From Mrakia gelida (lineage: Eukaryota > Basidiomycota > Tremellomycetes > Cystofilobasidiales > Mrakiaceae), in NCBI GenBank assembly GCA_024345305.1, contig BRON01000001.1, positions 434,001 to 498,000 on the forward strand: a DNA stretch of 64,000 nt, given 5' to 3'. Made by a program: the position numbers and the translations under genes. Below, in pieces: positions 34,156-45,228 of this stretch. Under the pieces are notes generated by a model that saw nothing but the letters and a program-made list of their open reading frames with translations, ran no database searches and was not told the DNA's origin. Positions within the stretch are counted from its first letter, which is position 1. Every line of letters begins with the position of its first letter.

Positions 34156-34532
34156 GTTGAAGGTGGAGTAGCGATGGAGGTGGTGGTTGACGGAGAAGTG
34201 GTCGAAAAGAAGGAAAGGGAAGCTCATCAAGAATCCGTCACGTCGCTTGGCGACGATCTTCCAACGAATGTAAAACTCTCGCTTCTTCGGCTCGAGGGCG
34301 ACGAGACAGCCTAAACTGACCGGCTGCGATGGAATGACTGCCGAGCGGGTGATTACGTCTTCACCTTCTTGAGGAAAAGAACGAAAAGAGACAGCAGTCG
34401 CGTCGCGTCGCGACTCGCGTTCGTCAGCTCTCCTCTTTCTCTCGCCCTCCGTCTCTCTCTTCGGCAGATAGAGCGTGTCCAGATGTGTACACATATAGAC
34501 CCCCTCTCAAGCAAAGACTGAGCTACCCAGCC
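34156..34532. other. Intergenic, 5' region of the DsbA-like gene
   Basis: About 380 bp between two minus-strand genes. No extra gene supported. Confidence 0.4.
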
Positions 34533-35964
34533 TTACGCCTCAGGCACCCGGATCCAACCCTCTCCGACCTTCACAACCCCTCCTCCTATCCAGCACTCCT
34601 TCACCTTCCCCTCCACCGCGACAACCCTTCCGAACAGCTGAGACGGACGACCCATCTCCAGAACTTGAGTGACGGTGTAGTTGACGGTTCCAGTGAAGGC
34701 AGGAGGAAAGTTGAGGGAGGGAGTTTGAAGAAGGACGGGACCGAGACTGAACGGGTCGAAGTGAATTGAACGAAACAAACCGAAGGGAGGAGGTGAGCTC
34801 GTGAACAGTCTGCCGAGGCGAGCTCGAGCAATGGAAGAGCATGTAAGAGGTGAGAGAACGAGTACTCACGCAATGTTAGCGCTTCCAGTAGCAGGATCCT
34901 CTCCTCCGTTGAAAAACAGCCGCGCGCGGACTCTCACGTTCGCTTCTCCCTCGTCTCCCTCCCCCCTCTCGGCACAGAAGAAGAAAACGCTCTGATTGAG
35001 CTTCTCCTCCCCTTCCTCTCCAGCCCTATTCATCTCGGCAATCACCTGACTCATCCCCTCCCCGTTCCCCTTCGCTTCTGCCAAAGTCTTCTCGTCCTCG
35101 ACTTGAACGCACAGAAACGTGAGGCCACAGCTGCTGGCCTTGACGATTCCGAACTTGGTCTCCTCTGCGAGAGAAAAGACGCTTTTGAAGGAGGAGGGAA
35201 GTGCGAGTTGATTGGGTGAGATGTATTTGTGAGGGGAGGAGAGATGGATGAGGGAGCCGTGGGGGGAGAAGGGAAAGGAGGTGAGGAGGGTGACTCGACC
35301 GGAGAGGCAGGATTGGGTGATGGATTGAGTGGAGGAGGTGGGTGGCGAGATGAGGGATCGAGTGAGGAGAGAAAAGCAGGTTCCTAGAGAGGGATGGCCT
35401 GCAGGAAGAAAACAGACGGAGAGGGAGAGGAAGGACGAAAGGTGAGCTTGAGCTCGAACTTCGGAGAGGGCCGAAGACGGAAAGAGAGGGTCGAGGGAAA
35501 ACTCACCAGCGAAAGGAAGCTCCTGGAGGATCGCATCGAGGCAGAGAAAGAGCAAAGTCAGTGAAAAAGCTCGACTGAGGGATGGAACTGAGGCGAGAAC
35601 AAGGCGGAGTTGCTGAGGGAAGGAGGGGAGGAATGACTCGACTGACCCTCAGAGCAGTGAAGATGCGAACGTTGTAGTCAATCCCACTAGCCTTCTCCTC
35701 CTCGGAAGGAAGAGAAGGGAAGGTAGTCTCCGAGAGGTTGAAGTCTGGATGGAGAAACGGAGGAGCAGCTTCAGCTCGAGCAGGGCAAGGGGGATGGAAG
35801 GAGAGCTCGAGCTCACCTCGAGCGATCGTTTGCAACTGAGGTTGAGACAAGGCTTCCGCATTATAGACGACGGCGAGAGGATTCCCAGTATACGGCTTGC
35901 ATGGGTCGAGGGTGAAGACGTCGAGGAGGTCGTAGGAAAGGGTTGGAAAGGGCTGAGAGCTCAT
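34533..35964 (-). CDS. PhzF-family isomerase/epimerase-like protein
   Basis: Begins MSSQPFPTLSYDLLDVFTL (ATG 35964), with CKPYTGNPLAVVYNAEALS giving the family's GNP-x-AV signature. Further exons: FNLSETTFPSLPSEE, DYNVRIFTALRELPFAGHPS (the catalytic E in the SETTF segment and the F-AGHP-x-LG block are family hallmarks), SVFFFCAERGEG, VRARLFFNGGEDPATGSANI (the second GEDPATGSA signature), then FTGTVNYTVTQVLEMGRPSQ and GGGVVKVGEGWIRVPEA. Stop 34533-34535. All hallmark motifs are present, so it is probably catalytically competent. Substrate cannot be told; fungal relatives are mostly uncharacterised. Confidence 0.92.
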
Positions 35965-36207
35965 CGTTGTCGTGGAGGAGCAGAAGACTGAGGGTCGGCG
36001 CTGCTTTCCATGTTGAAAGAGCTGCGTTTACCTCAGAATGACTCATACGGTTCGTGAGCTAACGTAAGAGGATGGCGAGATGGGAAAGATGAGGACAGGG
36101 TGCGAAAAGATCTAAAAGCTCGGTGTCTCACGAAAAAGTCGAAGACTCGAAAAGTCGAGCTCGTTTCTTCCTTTCTCCTCGACTCTCCCACGAGTCATGC
36201 TATACAA

Positions 36208-38169
36208 CTATTCGCTCTTTCTAACAGCCCAGCCTACCGAGTTTCTCGTGACCAACCCATCCCCCGGCCTACATCTTCGCAAACCTTCCACCTCCTTTAC
36301 TGCTCGTGCAGCCGACTCGTTCGCGTCCTCTTGGGAGTAACCAGCCGCGAGGAAGAAGTAGGGCGTGATAAACAACTTAGCCCAGTGGTAAAATGTCTCG
36401 CCCACTCGGTCTACGTGAGTATCTAGAGAGCGAAAGATGATCGAGAAGAACGATCAGAAAAGAGACAGCGAGGCAACGACGCGACGCGACGAAGAGAAAG
36501 CGCATCCGAAACTTGGAATGGAAAAGAGACTGACCAACTCCTCGACTTCCCATCTGAGTGAAGCGAGCTCTGACGTTGAAAGAGTTGAACGCGTCGGTGG
36601 ACTGCAGGGCGGAGGAGAAGAAGGTTGTATCGTCCGCGATGGCAGAGATGGAGCCGATAGGTTGATCCGGTTGAGCAGTGACGGCAACCTCTGCGAACAG
36701 GAATGATGTGGAAGGAGGTTGAGATCATCAGACTCGAACAAGAAGAGGAAGAAGAAGAGGTTGAGCGACGCGCGAGCGAGTCGAAACTTGTCGAGCGCGA
36801 TGAAGCTCTTGCTCAGCGGATCTCCGTTCTCGGGGAAACTTGAGCTCTGCGGGATCCGAGCAAGAAGGGAAAAGCTTCAGCTGATGCTCTTCGGTTTTGG
36901 TCCAGAAAACTCACCTTCAGCGTTTCGAAGAGGAGATAGACTCCACTGGGCTTGAGGCAGCGAAAGATCTCGTCCAGCAGACGTTCGTACGTGAAGGTTT
37001 TGGTGAAGTAGAACCCGAAGCCGGAGTGGTTGATGACCTGAAAAGAAAGTGACGAGGCTCAGCTTCCATAGCAGGTAGATTGATCGAGAGGAAACGCATG
37101 GCGTCGAGCTTGCTGCTAACGTCGAAGAACGCGTCGGGGCTGAAGAAGCGATGAAGCAGCGTCAGAGACTCCGTTGACCGTGATTCAGATGTGCGGAGAG
37201 GCATTGCCACTCACTAGGGAAGCTCCACCGAGACATCAAAGACTGAGAGGGGGAGGAGGGATGAGATCGAGCTCGGAAGACGAGACGCGACGCGACGAGA
37301 GAGTCGAGCGAGGTTTGTGCACTCACGTTCAGTCGAGACGTTTGGCGGTACAGACCTGGAATGACCAAGAAGGAAGGATGAGCTGCGGGTTGCTCGCTTC
37401 AGATCCAAAGACGAGGGACGAACTCTGCAGTAAGCGGTTGAGTATCGACGCCCAAACACTCCGAACCCGGGAACTTCTGCGCCACAGCGATGAGCCAGAT
37501 GCCTGCGAATCACATAAGAGCTCAGCCTTGGAGCCCAGGAACTTTCGAGTTTCAGTCTACTCACCTTTCATCCCTGGTCCGATGTCGAGGACGCGCGATC
37601 CAGGTTTCGATAGGAGGTCCTCGATCTTCGACGCGACTTCCTTCGGATACAGACCGAACCTCGAGAGCTTCCAATCGCCTATGAACTCCTCTGCTTCCTG
37701 TTGAGGCTTGTCCGAAGGAAGTCTGCGTTCGGGAAAATTGAGCAGAGAAAGAGGTTAGACTCGTTCGAGCAGCCCCTCGTTTCAGAGGTTGTTTGGTTTC
37801 GCTCAAGAGTCGAGGAAGATGATCTCCCTCTCTCTTTCCTTCCTTCCCTCCCTCCCTCCAAAGGGAAAGACTCTCACTCACCGATAAGTCTCATTCGCAG
37901 CTTAGACCTTTCGACCTGAAGAAGGAGACGAAGACGAAGATTGAAGCCCTGGTTAGCTCGAGGGAGGAAGGGTAAATCTGTATGAGATGAGCTCGGGCTC
38001 AGGTTCACTCACCATGCTCCTCTTTGAACCACGAAGCTGCTAGAAAATCCGTGAAGGTCATGGTCGAGGATGCACCCATCGAAGAAGAGTCATCCGAGGG
38101 AAGTGAGATGAACTCGTTGATGTCGAAGTCGTCGTCGTTTCCGGTGGAAGAGGAAGGATTTGGAGTCAT
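36208..38169 (-). CDS. SAM-dependent methyltransferase (class I, type 11/25)
   Basis: The acidic N terminus MTPNPSSSTGNDDDFDINEF (ATG 38169; an upstream Met adds eight residues) precedes the fold. Exon at about 37720-37570: EEFIGDWKLSRFGLYPKEVA, then GSRVLDIGPGMKG (motif I, SAM binding). Next: IWLIAVAQKFPGSECLGVDT (motif II, acidic end of strand 2), VPPNVS...FDVSVELP (motif III type), DAFFDVSSKLDAM, VINHSGFGFYFTKTFTYERL, RCLKPSGVYLLFETL (post-motif). The C-terminal exon: VGETFYHWAKLFITPYFFLA, stop 36208-36210. About nine exons. Substrate unknown; the layout resembles fungal methyltransferases of unassigned role. Confidence 0.85.
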
Positions 38170-38449
38170 GATGGCCGTCGGAGGGAAGAACAAACGAGCG
38201 GCGGCGAACGAACAGGAGCGAAAGTTGAGGCAGGGGAAAGGCGCCGGGTGCCTGCTCGAGCTGCGAGGTCGCCCTTAGAGAGAGAGATGAAATATATACC
38301 AAAGGCCCAAAGAGAGTGATAAACGAAGACATGGAAAGCGAAGCGAAAAGAAGGTGAAAAGCGAAAGGGAACTGAAACCAAACCTCGACACCCAACCCGA
38401 ACCGATCCCTCTAAATCTATCTACCAGCACCACCCCTCCAACTCTCCAC

Positions 38450-39482
38450 TCAAGCCTTCTTCCCCCTACCCCAGACCTTCTTCCTCTCCGCCAACTCCCT
38501 CGGAACAACCGCCATCTTCTCCCTCTTGAGCAACGCGTCGAGCGGCTTCCTCTGCGTCGACCTCTTCCTCGCGTACGCTCCTCCTCCGCAGGCCATCTGC
38601 GGGGTAGCAGGACAGTCCTCTTGAGTCCCATCTCCATCGTTGTAGTAGAAGGTATCTCCATAGTCGCTGAGCTCGTAGTTCTGATGCGACGAGAAAGAAA
38701 AGGAGACGACCAGGGAGCGGAGTCAGCGCGAGCGAGAGGAAAGAGCGACGAGGAGGTGTGTGTGTGTGTGTGAGAGAGAACGGCAAGACTCACATGATTG
38801 TGGAAAAGACATCCGACGGCGGCGCCTCCAGCGGGAAGGTCGTATCTGCGCGAAGAGGGACGAAGAAGAAGAAGAAGAGAAAAGCGAACGAGCAAAGCGT
38901 GATCAGCCTTCGTTTCTGCTTCGTGCCGAGATTCGACAAAGGAGAGGCGGTTCAAAGGGCTGAGTTGGTACTCACTGACAACTGTAGTGTTCTCCTCCGT
39001 AGCTATCCGAGTTTTGAGAGATGGAAACTCGTCCAGCGATACCGGTTGGGTTGCATCGAACGGAGCATCCCTGTGGACGAACGTCGAAAGAAGGAGATGG
39101 AGGACGAGGTCAGTAGGTGTGTTCGAGCGTGAGATGGGGATGGAGTGCGTATTGTGGGGGATAGGGAGACGAGGGAGGTTGAGGTGGAGGGAGTGGGCCG
39201 GAAGAAGCAGGAGGGAAGCTGAAGGAAGGGGATGAGGTCGAACGACTCACAGAAGGGGACGCTCGACGAGCGATTCCGTGAGTATCGTGGCTTCGAGATC
39301 CATGTCCCGCTCCGGGACAGTCGATAACGATGGTAGGTTGCGCGAAGGCGACTGAGACCAAGGCGAGGAGAGCGAAGAGGGAGGAGCTGGTTGTTGACGA
39401 AAAGGGAAGAGAGAGGCGCGAGTCAGTTGCGCTCGAAGAGTTGGGACGAGGCAGGAGAGGAAAAGACGACGTACCTGAGCAT
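38450..39482 (-). CDS. Small secreted Cys-containing protein with Kex2-like sites
   Basis: Five exons, about 160 aa. The first coding exon is only 8 bases (ATGCTCAG, then GTACG). With exon 2 it gives a signal peptide, MLSSSLFALLALVSVAFAQ. The mature part starts PTIVIDCPGAGHGSRSHDTH and has a dibasic RR site (GIARRASPS). It then has about seven cysteines in all (DCP, GCSVRC, YSCQ, VGCLF, EDCP, MACG). Gly/Tyr/Asp-rich text (NYELSDYGDTFYYNDGDG) is followed by ARKRSTQRKPL and a strongly basic tail ending VWGRGKKA. RKR is a good Kex2-type site. Splice phases agree. Stop TGA 38450-38452. No known domain; it resembles fungal secreted small proteins generally. Confidence 0.75.
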
Positions 39483-40302
39483 GGTGGTAGAGTTTATGAT
39501 GGGTCGAAGGAGAACAGGAGTAAAGGGGAAGGGAAGGTGATAGCTGAGTGGAAAAGGAAGGAGCGAAAAATCGAACGAGGTGTTGCTCTCTTCTTCGTTG
39601 TTGACCTGGGTCGGTGGGCTGGGGAAGACGTCTTGTATTGGCAACCTGAGACGCGCGAGACATGCTAGTGGACGAGCTACACTGGCAAAACAAGCACTCT
39701 GTTTCTTCCTTCCAAAGCCTGTGGAAGAGTTGAAGAACGCGAGAGGCGTTCCGTTCGGAAAGCCGCCGACGCGTCGAGTTCCAGTGAGCTCTTCGGAGCG
39801 GTCGAACGACTCTCCCGTTGGAAGACCTCAGACTGAAAATCAGAATGTACCAGAAGCGAGTCAGCCTTGGGGTTTCGACCTCAAGGAAGGGCCAGCAAAG
39901 TGCATGAAAAGAAAACGAAGGGACTCACCGAACCACACAACTCGACAGACGCGAAAACAACGTTCTACTCACGTCGACGCTAAACTCGATCGCGAAAGCG
40001 ACCTCACTGAACGAAGAGCAATCGCTTGTCGAATCATTCCTTCACCGCGAGAGAACAGGCAGAGCCGAGTGGCGAGCAAAGGAAGGGAGGGAAGATCAAA
40101 ACAAAGGAGGCGCGTCGAAAATCAGTTCTTCATCCCCTCTCGTTTTTTCTCCTTCCGCTTTCCAGATCTCTCTCTCTCTCTTTCACGAAACAGAGTCGCG
40201 AGCGAAAGTTCGTAGAAAAGGTCGTTACATCAAACTCGACTCGAAAAGGCAGACAGGACTCAAAGACTCGGCAGGCATGGGCGCGACGTTCTCTCCTCTC
40301 TC
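39483..40302. other. Intergenic with a possible small mitochondrial-type gene
   Basis: About 820 bp. The ATG at 40035-40037 on the minus strand opens MIRQAIALRSVRSLSRSS, a textbook amphipathic Arg/Ser presequence, with a GTGAGT donor, a second donor, a CTGAC branch and a TTTTCAG acceptor downstream (39840-39990). The following exon does not resolve into a convincing frame before the neighbouring gene, so I do not call a CDS. Confidence 0.3.
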
Positions 40303-43300
40303 TACTGATCGTTTCGGACACAGCAGACGACTCGAGTTTCGATGGTGGGGTTTCGCTGCACCAAACAAGATTGGGAAGGGAAAGAAGGTCAGCTCTCTCG
40401 ATAGGCGAGAAGAAAACAGGGTGGAAGAAGGAGAGGGGGAGGGAGAACGAAGAAGTCGCGTCGAACTCACCCTAACCTCCTCGAGTCCCCTCAAAACGCC
40501 GTCGAGTCCGTGCTCCTGCTGCATTCGAGTAGGAAGGGTCTTGTACTTCCCCTCTTGAAGCCAGTCCCGGAGGTCCTTGAGGAAGGCTTTGGTGTTTTGG
40601 TGCTCGTTGTTGGAGGGCTGAGGGAGGAGAGAAGGAAAGAAGAGGTGAGCTCGACGCGCCCGCGAACGAACTCAAGGGGAAAGAAAAACGAGAACAAGAC
40701 TCACTTTGAAGTTGATGGAATCCCACTGAGCCTCGTGTCCCCAAAGAAGGGTAGGAAGCTTCATCCTGACCTGAACGTCGTTTCGACCGAACTGCTGGGT
40801 GTGGGAATCGACTTCCTTGAGCGAGAGCAGACGATGTGGTATATTAAATGGAGAGAGAGAGCAGAAGAGAGGATATCTATGAAGAGGAACACTGATATTG
40901 AAACCGAAACTGTTCGCTCCTCACATGAGCAACAACCCACCCCCCTCCTCGGACGCGACCGATCTCCAACTGGCCGACTTGTTCCCTTCGTCCATCCTCG
41001 CCCAGACCTGCGAACGAAACCAGCCAAAGTCCAAGAGGAGTCAGTTCCTTTGGGCTCTTCACGCACGACAACGCGCGAATCGAATCGTCGAACTCACCTT
41101 CTCCAACGTCTCCCAAGCCTTCTCAACCGTATAGCAAACTAGAGGTCGGAAGTAGTTCATGGCCTTCCTCACTGACGTCCTCTCCTCCGCTCCCGACATG
41201 ATCGAGCCGGCCCAGCAGAGAGGCATCCTGTTAAACGATCAACGAAAGGGAAGACAAGGACGCGAGTCAGCGAACGAACGAAACTCATCTTCCTTCGAAC
41301 TCGAACGCTCGATCTCGACTCACATGTAACCCATGAGGTATCCGTTCGATCGATGGCACTGATAGGAGTAGAACTGAGCATCAGCCGTCCCGTCAGCGAG
41401 AGAGCGAGACGGGCGGAGAGGAAGGGAGTGGGAAAAGCAAAGAACGAACCTCGTGAAGAAGGCGAACGATCTCGTTCGACGCCCAGACGACGTCGGGGTT
41501 CCAGATTGGGTAGCGGTAGATGTCAAGGTAGATGATGATCTGTTCGAAGCAGCGAACCGAAGCGAGGTTGAGGAGGTCAGTTCGGCGAGAATTCGAGAGT
41601 GAGGGACGCGTCGAGCGAAGATCGAAGCGAAAGAATCCGGACTCGCCTTGAAGAAAGCAGCATAAATGAGGTTCCCATAGTCGAGTCTAGACCCATACTG
41701 AACGAGCTGAGTATCCTTGAACGCGCTGCCCCAGCGAGCAACCTCGTCAAGGATCTTCCCTCCTTCCCGGATCCAGACCTCGTCGATCGGAGCGTCCCTC
41801 GAGGGCGGGCGGGAGACGGAGTAGAGGGTGTTGATCTTGGTTGATACACGTCGAGAGAAGAGAAGAGAAGTAGAAGTTCAGTTCGAAGTCAACTCCAAGG
41901 GGAGAGAGTGAGGAACGAGAGAAGTCGAGAGCACAAAAACGAAGGACAACTCACTCGATTCAGAATCTCAATCATCCCTCTCGAAACTCCCATGAGCGAC
42001 TCGACCGTCTCGAAGTCCTCCGACGAGACCGACCTGGGAGCGTTGGACATGGGAGCGAAGTCGAAGTACCAGCTTGCGAGGGGGTTGGAGGTGTTTCCCT
42101 CGGCTGGGAAGGAGCAGTCAGGGGGACGCGTCGAGGAGAGGCAGCCTGAGCGAAGGCAAGGGAGACGATGAAGGGTGAGAGAGTGGAGAGAGTCAGTATG
42201 GGAGATGGGAGAAGAGGATGGAGAGAAAAGGGGGGAGAGGAGGTGAGGTCGAGAGGAAGACGCACTGAAGAGATCGTAACCAACGAGATGTTCGAGGGAG
42301 GTCCGAACGCGTCGAAGTCTCCTCTTGTCGCCGCTGTTCCTCGCGTCTCTGGATGAAGGAGGAAAGATCAAAACACGAGAGGAGTGGGTCGAGAAGAAGG
42401 CAAACGAGTCATTAAGAGCTAGCTGGACCCAACGCACGAGGCGAAGAAGAAGGAAGCGGGTCGAAGAGATGAACGAAAGCAAAACAAAGCGAAGGGAGGA
42501 ACTCACTCGAGCATTCTCCTCGGCCCCCCACCCAACCCCACCAAACTCTTGCTCATCGCCAAAGCCTCCTCAAACTTCGCTCCACCCCCTAACGTCCTAT
42601 TCAGGAGCAACAGCGAAGCTGCCGTGTTGAGCGTCTCCATCGTCACCTCCTCCCTCCCTCCAACCCCCAGCGCCCCTCCCTTCACATCCAGCATCGCTAT
42701 CGACGCTCGAATCAACCCCAGCGAGCTCTCGTACAGCGTGTTTCCGAGAGTGGTGAAGCGACGATTGTTGTCGTGGGAGGAGGAGGAGAGGACGGTGTTG
42801 GCGTCGAGGTGGAAGCGGACGGCTGATTGGTGATGGAGGTAGGAGAGTTGGACGGATCCGACGGAGAGGAAGGCGAGGATGAGAGCTTCGGAGGCGATGG
42901 AGGTGCCGCGGCTGGAGAGGATGCCTGTGAACGTACGGACGGGAAGGATGTTGGATCAGCTATCGGGTTCGAACGAAGAACAGGAAGAGGGAACGCGAGG
43001 TCGAGACGAACGATGAAGGTCCAACTGAGGGAAGATCTGACCGATCGTTTGGGGTTCTGCTGAGCTTGGGACGGCTGGAGAGTGAGGATCTACAGGTCTC
43101 AAGTGATTCATCAAGGAGAGGAAGTTGTGGGCCTAGCAAAACAACGCGAAAAAAGGTCAAAGATCAGAGCTCGCTTCTCGTCGGGGAAGTCGCCGGCCAT
43201 TCGCTCGCGTTTCCTGAGTGCTCACGATGAACCTCTCTTGAGGATCCGGGAATGTAATCTCCAACGAGCTCGTAGGTTCCGTATAGAGGGAGACTTGTAG

Positions 43301-44263
43301 ACCATGAGCTGAGGGAGGAGGTCTTCCTGCTGAATCCGAAGGCGTTGGAACGGACGGTTGAGGAGCAGAAGCCGAGGTCGGCCGCCTTTCGTTAGGAGGA
43401 GTTCTTGAGGATGAGGACGAGCTGGAGGAGGGAGTTGCGTGGTGAGATGGGTTGGAGGGTGCTGGGGGGAGGTAGGAAGTCGAAGCTGTAGGTTGAACTG
43501 GTTCTTGTTTTCCGTAAGGCTGGAAGAGAGCTTGACGGGGGACCTCCAGTGGCCAAAGACACTGGAGGAGGAGGGAAGAGAGGGGGGAAGGGAAGGCGTG
43601 TGTGAGCTTTGGGCGATGAGAAGGTAGTATTCAGAGAAGTAGAGAAAGAGAATTACTTCTGTTCCACTTCGGACGCCTGAGAAAGTCGTCCGCGTTCCAG
43701 TCAAGAGGGAGGGAAAGGAAGAAAAGGAGCAGCGTGGATGAGCTCTCCGCTCGTTCGTTGCCAAGTTCGTTTCGTTGAACTGCTAGCTCGCTCTCACATC
43801 TGCTGCACGAAGGTTTTTGCTCGTCGCACTGAGCAGAACGAGATGGCACGGAGATTAATAAAGGCGAGAAGCGAGTCGATCAGCAATCCATGATGGAAAC
43901 AGACACGGAAGACGGGAGCCAAACGAGAAGGGAGACGACGGTCAAAGGGGAGGAGGGAAGTCGAAGCTCACCTTGTGTCGTTTCGCTCGACAATGAGCAC
44001 CTACATATCCATCAAGATCGAGGACACGACCACGGCAGAGTGGACAAGACGAACGAACGAGGAGGGTGGGAGGGAGGGAAAAAGAGAGGAAGGGGAGGGG
44101 GGAAGGAAAGCAAGGTCAGCTCTCGCTCTCCTCCCCTCCTTAGCTTCGATTCTCGTTTGCTCTCACATCCGGACCTCGTCCTCTTCTGACCCGGCTTCTT
44201 AGGGACAGCTCGTTTGGATCCCTTCTCTCCTTCGTTGATGCTGCTCTTGGAGGCAGGGGGCAT
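40303..44263 (-). CDS. Zn2Cys6 fungal transcription factor
   Basis: A nuclear DNA-binding regulator. Starts MPPASKSSINEGEKGSKRAV (ATG 44261-44263), basic KKPGQKRTRSGC, then exon 2 AHCRAKRHK, then CDEQKPSCSRC: together the CX2CX6CX6CX2C start of a binuclear zinc cluster. Introns fall inside the codons of the first and fifth cysteines (T|GT and T|GC). A Ser/Pro-rich linker follows (around 43500-43250). The large regulatory region holds HNFLSLMNHLRPVDPHSPA, SSRGTSIASEALILAFLSVG, RFTTLGNTLYESSLGLIRA, VTMETLNTAASLLLLNRTLG, SWYFDFAPM, YGSRLDYGNLIYAAFFK and CHRSNGYLMGYM, fitting the Fungal_trans_2-type domain. About 13 exons; ends ETRVVCCVRNDQ, stop 40303-40305. The target genes are unknown. Confidence 0.85.
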
Positions 44264-45228
44264 CTGGGCTGGTCGTTGGAGGGGAAGAGCGAGGAAGAGG
44301 AAGCGAAGGCTGATCGACTCGTCGGTCCTCGCTCTCTTTTGACGTTGCTATGGTTAGGTCAGCAGTCCAAGTGCTTGGCTGAGTATGAAAGATGGGTGGA
44401 GGTCGAGAAAATGTTCCTGAGTGGAAGGAGAGCTGAGAGAAGGGGAGAAAGAGAAACGAAAACCTTCCAAAGAAACGTGTTTGATCGAGAAAGTCGGACC
44501 GCGTTGTGCGCTTTCCTCCTCGCTGCCACTCCCTTCCTTCCTGTCTCTCTGATCTCTTCGTGCCTGCTTCGACGAACACAAGTGAGAAGACTGGCCTGTT
44601 CGCGTCTGTGGCGTGGAAGACGCGAGAAAAACGCGTCCGATGGCGTTCAACTCGCGCTTTTATCTCGAACACGATTGAGCGAGTCGACCACTCTCACAAC
44701 CTCTATATCTTCCCTAGCTCTTCTCCCGGCCACATCTCCCTTTTCCCTCCTACCCGATGGAGAGCCGAGTTCCAAAGATCCGTCGAGTCGAGCGCGAGAG
44801 CGAGCGCTGAGCGTGTCTGACGACGACGATGAGGCGTCTCGTCCTCTCGTCTAAATCAATAGCCAGAGCTCCTTCTTCAACCAAAAAAGGTCTGCGAGGC
44901 CATTTTCAGTAGCTCATTGGATCCGAATTGACGAAACGAGTGAAGCTTTCATTGTTCAGCGGTAGCTGCTCCCGCCGCACCCTCCCCCTGTGCGTTCTCG
45001 GACCCTCGACGTTTCAGTCTCAAGTGATTCAAGTGATTCAAGTGATTAAAGTGTAGTAACCTCATCACCGTTTCCAGGGTCGAGCTCAGAGACTTCCCTT
45101 CCCTCCAAACCACCACCCCGACTCGCTTAGCTCTCCCTCTTCTTTCCTTTCGCTTCCTTTTCACGACCTCGGCCCTTCGCCCTCGCCCTCTCTCCGCCAA
45201 CGTTCGCTTCCCTCTCGACTCGACCAGC
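44264..45228. promoter_or_regulatory. Divergent promoter region (Zn2Cys6 gene / GT18 gene)
   Basis: About 965 bp between the starts of two oppositely transcribed genes. It holds the 9-bp tandem repeat at 45020-45053 and an AT-rich TATATCTTC near 44703. Long open frames here look non-coding: they lack splice logic and recognisable motifs. Confidence 0.55.
45020..45053. repeat. TCAAGTGAT tandem repeat, 3 units plus a partial
   Basis: Three exact head-to-tail TCAAGTGAT units (45020-45046) and a degenerate fourth (TAAAGTG). They lie about 180 bp upstream of the GT18 ATG and could be a binding-site array. A single TCAAGTGAT also occurs inside the neighbouring Zn2Cys6 gene near 43098. Confidence 0.7.

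Noticed and set aside
39580..40215. 211-codon plus-strand open frame
   Set aside because: It lies opposite splice signals of a possible minus-strand gene, is Arg/Ser-rich without domain or codon logic, and has no splice support.
32970..44263. A specialised-metabolite gene cluster (PhzF-like, methyltransferase, oxidoreductase, Zn2Cys6 regulator)
   Set aside because: No backbone synthase (PKS, NRPS, terpene cyclase) is present, and the genes are of broad families that occur singly. The shared strand alone is weak evidence.
44276..44854. 192-codon plus-strand open frame in the divergent promoter
   Set aside because: Composition looks random and GC-driven, with no motif and no flanking gene signals; it starts within 15 bp of the Zn2Cys6 gene's ATG on the other strand.
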